The position numbers were made by a program, and so were the translations under genes. The notes below the pieces were generated by a model. The model was not told where the DNA came from. It saw only the letters and a program-made list of their open reading frames with translations, and made no database searches. This document shows, piece by piece, positions 5,155 to 6,741 of a stretch of 6,741 nt of DNA; positions within the stretch are counted from its first letter, which is position 1, and each line of letters begins with the position of its first letter. The stretch spans positions 1 to 6,741 of the forward strand of contig WRJP01000096.1 in the NCBI GenBank assembly GCA_009778535.1, read 5' to 3'. The stretch is from Propionibacteriaceae bacterium. Lineage in GTDB: Bacteria; Actinomycetota; Actinomycetes; Propionibacteriales; Propionibacteriaceae.

Positions 5155-6258
5155 GTGACACAGCCGCATATTGGCCAAATCCCTGGCGGGGTCGGTGGCA
5201 ATCCACCTCAAATTGCAGCTAAACAGGCCGCGCCGCCCCCTGGTGGACGTCCGGCGATTCCGGCTCAGCAGAAAAACGCAGATGCAGCAAAGACATTGAG
5301 TCAAGCCATTGCTCAAGTCCAACGGGTGATCGTGGGACAAGAGCATATGGTTGAACAGTTGATGGTTTCGCTGCTCGCAAAAGGACACTGTCTGCTAGAA
5401 GGCGTGCCAGGGGTGGCGAAAACGCTGGCGGTGCGAAGTTTCGCCACTGTGGTGGGCGGCTCATTCGCTCGTATCCAATTTACGCCGGACTTGGTTCCCT
5501 CAGACATCGTCGGCACCCGCATCTATTCGGCTCGCAAAGAGGAGTTCGACACCATACTTGGGCCAGTGTTTGTCAATTTCGTGCTTGCTGATGAAATCAA
5601 CCGTGCTCCAGCGAAGGTGCAGTCCGCCATGCTGGAATTGATGGCTGAAGGTCAGGTATCAATCGGTGGGAACACCTACAAGGTTCCCGACCCTTTCATC
5701 GTGATTGCGACCCAGAACCCAATCGAATCTGAAGGGGTTTACCCGCTGCCAGAAGCCCAACGTGACCGTTTTTTGCTTAAAGTTGACGTGCCATACCCCA
5801 GAGGTCATGAGGAGTTAGAGATTCTACGCCGCATGAGCGTGAAACCACCGACTTCCGATCCAGTACTAGATCCCGATGTGGTACGAGAGTTGCAGGAACG
5901 AGCAACTAACGTTTTCGTCCACAACCTCGTGTCCGACTATGTGGTACGACTAGTGCTCGCCACCAGAAACCCGCAAGAGTTTGGGATGCCTGATCTGGAA
6001 TCTGTGATTCAGATCGGTGCCAGCCCCAGAGCTACCCTCGGATTGGTGGCAGCAGCGCGGGCACTGGCATTGATTCATGGCCGTGACTATGTGCTGCCCA
6101 CTGATGTGCAAGCTGTCGCTGCTGATGTGATGGGACACCGAATGGTGCTGAGCTTTGATGCAATAGCCGACAACATTTCCGCTGCGCAAGTAGTAAAACG
6201 CATCGTCGCAATGGTTCCACCGCCAACTCCGGTCTGGAACCAGCAAGCAAAAGCCTGA
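5155..6258 (+). CDS. MoxR-family AAA+ ATPase
   Basis: A 367-aa chaperone-like ATPase. GTG 5155 is chosen because AGGAG (5145-5149) sits 5 nt upstream. The frame also opens at GTG 5083, but that start has no ribosome site and would overlap probable promoter DNA. Residues 1-45 form a Pro/Gly/Gln-rich, probably disordered extension. Then come Walker A GVPGVAKT (83-90), Walker B VLADEINRAP (D146, E147), the sensor-1 region ATQNPIESEG (N188), EAQRDRF with the arginine-finger region (R203/R205), and sensor 2 GASPRAT (R292). The C-terminal lid ends near 355. These are the AAA_3 and MoxR lid features, all intact. MoxR proteins usually act with VWA/DUF58 partners, consistent with the DUF58 gene 7 nt downstream. 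The specific target is unknown. Confidence 0.93.
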   Translation: MTQPHIGQIPGGVGGNPPQIAAKQAAPPPGGRPAIPAQQKNADAAKTLSQAIAQVQRVIVGQEHMVEQLMVSLLAKGHCLLEGVPGVAKTLAVRSFATVVGGSFARIQFTPDLVPSDIVGTRIYSARKEEFDTILGPVFVNFVLADEINRAPAKVQSAMLELMAEGQVSIGGNTYKVPDPFIVIATQNPIESEGVYPLPEAQRDRFLLKVDVPYPRGHEELEILRRMSVKPPTSDPVLDPDVVRELQERATNVFVHNLVSDYVVRLVLATRNPQEFGMPDLESVIQIGASPRATLGLVAAARALALIHGRDYVLPTDVQAVAADVMGHRMVLSFDAIADNISAAQVVKRIVAMVPPPTPVWNQQAKA

Positions 6259-6265
6259 GTAAATC

Positions 6266-6741
6266 GTGACTCCTAGGCCTGCTTTCGCTTCCGCTGAACT
6301 GGGTGCAGTAGCTTCAGTTCTGGCTGAACCGACAGCACCTTCGCTGCCGTTGAGTAAATTAGCGCCCGAAGCTGCGCTGAAGCGACTGGAGTTGACCATC
6401 GTACGGCGACTGGAAGGTTTTTTACACGGAGAGCATCAAGGGCTGTTTCCAGGTCCTGGCACCGAATTGACCGATGCTAGGGCGTACGTTCCCGGCCAAG
6501 ACGACGTGCGAAAAATCGACTGGGCGGTGACCGCACGCACCACCGTTCCACACGTTCGAGACACGATAGCTGACCGCGAACTTGAAATTTGGGCGTTGCT
6601 AGATGTGACGCCTTCAATGAACTGGGGTACCGAAGGAGTCACCAAACGCGACCTCGGCATAGCCGCGATAGCAACCATCGGTTTTCTTTCTGCCCGGCAA
6701 GGTGACCGTTTCGGTGGAGTTATCATGCGCCCTGACGAATT
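6266..6741 (+). CDS. DUF58 domain protein, 3' end beyond window
   Basis: The first 158 residues of a DUF58-family protein, partner of the MoxR ATPase. GTG 6266 is the first possible start, because TAA at 6260-6262 closes the frame just before it. It begins 7 nt after the moxR stop, indicating one operon. Residues 1-35 are an Ala/Pro/Leu-rich leader without a clear membrane helix. The DUF58 signature then appears: GEHQGLFPGPGTE (55-67), DARAYVPGQDDVRKIDW (70-86), ARTTVPHVRDT (90-100) and ELEIWALLDVTPSMNWGT (105-122). DVTPS (D113, T115, S117) corresponds to the VWA-like metal site, with Thr in place of the usual first Ser. AIATIGFLSARQGDRFGGV follows. No stop or frameshift is seen before the window edge. 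Confidence 0.9.
   Translation, partial: MTPRPAFASAELGAVASVLAEPTAPSLPLSKLAPEAALKRLELTIVRRLEGFLHGEHQGLFPGPGTELTDARAYVPGQDDVRKIDWAVTARTTVPHVRDTIADRELEIWALLDVTPSMNWGTEGVTKRDLGIAAIATIGFLSARQGDRFGGVIMRPDE

Noticed and set aside
1..6741. GATC at the left edge and GAATT at the right edge as cloning-site ends
   Set aside because: GATC and a complete GAATTC (about 617) also occur internally, and short edge matches are easily chance.

Overview
The window looks like chromosomal DNA of a moderate-GC actinobacterium, possibly an Actinomycetaceae-type genome. The clues are frequent GTG starts, two tRNA genes without an encoded CCA end, an actinobacterial-type ISL3 transposase, a MoxR-DUF58 gene pair, and a membrane protein with a WPLPWPGR stretch just before its membrane helix. 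The lineage is inferred from gene style and recall; no search was run.

Left part (1-1633): an AbiE-type (type IV) toxin-antitoxin module on the + strand. The antitoxin, whose 5' end probably lies outside the window, overlaps the nucleotidyltransferase toxin by 8 nt. About 145 bp of non-coding DNA with three small hairpins follows.

Middle (1634-3254): an apparently intact ISL3-family insertion sequence of 1420 bp. It has perfect 23-bp terminal inverted repeats and one transposase, but no matching 8-bp target duplication. Just beyond it lie a hairpin and two minus-strand tRNA genes, tRNA-Asn(GTT) followed by tRNA-Met(CAT). The TA module plus IS beside tRNA genes looks like an accessory segment next to core genes.

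Right part (3312-6741): core-type genes around one divergent control region. On the minus strand, a single-pass membrane protein is followed, through a 4-nt ATGA overlap, by a Cof-type HAD phosphatase. The membrane protein's cytoplasmic part resembles a degraded Ser/Thr-kinase N-lobe, and its outer tail carries acidic Ser-Pro repeats. On the + strand, a MoxR AAA+ ATPase is followed after 7 nt by the start of a DUF58 protein that runs off the right edge. MoxR and DUF58 proteins usually form an ATPase/VWA-like pair, often linked to envelope functions.

The most interesting item is the kinase-like membrane protein at 4112-4978. The toxin-antitoxin/IS/tRNA junction is the second.
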